From Desulfosporosinus sp. HMP52 (GTDB taxonomy: Bacteria > Bacillota > Desulfitobacteriia > Desulfitobacteriales > Desulfitobacteriaceae): 34,224 bases of DNA. The notes under the pieces were generated by a model. The model saw only the letters and a program-made list of their open reading frames with translations, ran no database searches and had not been told where the DNA came from. Below, in pieces: positions 33,668-34,224 of the stretch. Made by a program: the position numbers and the translations under genes. The stretch lies in the NCBI RefSeq assembly GCF_000765145.1, contig NZ_JMGA01000025.1, positions 1 through 34,224 of the forward strand, given 5' to 3'. Numbering within the stretch: position 1 is the first letter of the stretch; each line of letters opens with the position of its first letter.

Positions 33668-34224
33668 TTAGGATAATCTGAACATTGACCAGATGATGCC
33701 CGGTGCACCCGCACCGCCTAGATCAAGGGGCACTGTTAAGCCGTTTGCTTCGTAGAACAAACCTACAACATCGCCTGCGGTTAATTCTACAGAACCACTC
33801 AAGGTTACGGTACCATCGCCAAGGATAGTTCGCAAAGTTAATACCAGCGCAACGTTAACGTTTAAGACCGGGAAAAGCCCGCTTATTAAATCTGTTACGA
33901 TGGGTGATGTTCTGCGTACAACAAATGCGGGTGTGACCCCTGCGCCAAGGGATAGAGTAATCGCTGCGGTCGTGGAATAATTAACTGTCGCTTCAACGGC
34001 GTAGGTTCCCGTCGCCGGGACAGTGTAGTTACCGGTAATTTCATCAAAGGTAGCGCTATCATAATAAGGCGAAGTTACCGTCCAACCTGCCAACTGAGTG
34101 CTCGCAGCTGTACTGACTGCCGGCAGAAAAGCCCCGAATCCTTCCGCGGACAAAGCCGAGCCTGTCGCTCCGGTGGCTCCCGCATCCCCGGTTGCCCCTG
34201 TCACTCCCGTGGCTCCTGCATCCC
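33668..34224 (-). CDS. Collagen-like (BclA-type) surface or exosporium protein, 5' partial
   Basis: The N-terminal part is cut by the window end; the frame is open to 34224. What is visible begins with collagen-type Gly-X-Thr/Ala triplets (GATGVTGATGDAGATGATGS). A ~160-residue globular domain follows, rich in Val, Thr, Ala and Gly and predicted all-beta (TGTYAVEATVNYSTT, ELTAGDVVGLFYEANG). This layout matches BclA-like exosporium and clostridial collagen-like proteins, whose C-terminal jelly-roll trimerises. A GTG at 34204 lies inside the collagen repeats and is not the start. The repeats suggest a surface filament protein; spore location is inference. Confidence 0.88.
   Translation of the reverse strand, partial: DAGATGVTGATGDAGATGATGSALSAEGFGAFLPAVSTAASTQLAGWTVTSPYYDSATFDEITGNYTVPATGTYAVEATVNYSTTAAITLSLGAGVTPAFVVRRTSPIVTDLISGLFPVLNVNVALVLTLRTILGDGTVTLSGSVELTAGDVVGLFYEANGLTVPLDLGGAGAPGIIWSMFRLS

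Overview
The window looks like chromosome of a strictly anaerobic, spore-forming, low-to-mid GC Firmicute, most likely of the Desulfosporosinus/Desulfitobacterium group (Peptococcaceae). The assignment is inferred from gene content, not from a marker gene. It rests on a large Flx-Hdr type flavin/iron-sulfur redox operon, an AddAB recombination nuclease, a collagen-like exosporium-type protein, YtxH, DegV and YitT family proteins, and many strong AGGAGG-type ribosome binding sites with frequent GTG/TTG starts.

Layout. Positions 1-208 and 6802-7058 hold two inverted copies of a ~210-257 base structured non-coding repeat; a 20-base remnant of one end lies at 7729-7748. Between the copies are a small tail-anchored protein, a YtxH protein, a Pro/Gln/Gly-rich disordered protein, two acyltransferase-fold proteins (GNAT and DUF2156), D-serine ammonia-lyase (dsdA), a Cys-containing small protein and a CBS-pair protein. 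Positions 7131-7250 hold a 39-residue small ORF with its own terminator. Positions 7431-7724 hold a tRNA-Lys(UUU)/tRNA-Leu(UAA) unit with a clear promoter and terminator.

Positions 7756-11794 (minus strand) hold a methyltransferase/ATP-grasp pair, two small membrane proteins, a small Cys-rich ORF interrupted by an in-frame UGA, and a DegV protein. The UGA is followed at the right distance by a bacterial SECIS-like hairpin. Positions 12075-19685 (minus) are one tightly packed redox operon. Its order is tandem-HdrA, MvhD/FlxD, FlxC-like, FlxB-like, FlxA-like flavoprotein and an HdrC-HdrB fusion, closed by a terminator. It predicts a cytoplasmic flavin-based electron-bifurcating complex linking NAD(P)H, ferredoxin and a disulfide- or thiol-type substrate.

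Positions 20067-27846 are addB-addA (8-base overlap). Positions 28081-33466 hold a polysaccharide deacetylase, a YitT protein, an ECF sigma factor with its DUF4349 membrane partner, and cardiolipin synthase followed by a REP-like palindrome. Positions 33668-34224 are the 3' part of a collagen-like surface/exosporium protein that runs off the window end.

The most interesting items are the UGA-containing ORF (candidate small selenoprotein) and the dispersed structured repeat, which has a precise CACTTGAT end and a variable stem-loop. After these come the tandem HdrA with its unusual gene order and the uncharacterised methyltransferase/ATP-grasp pair. No CRISPR array, prophage or intact transposase gene was seen.
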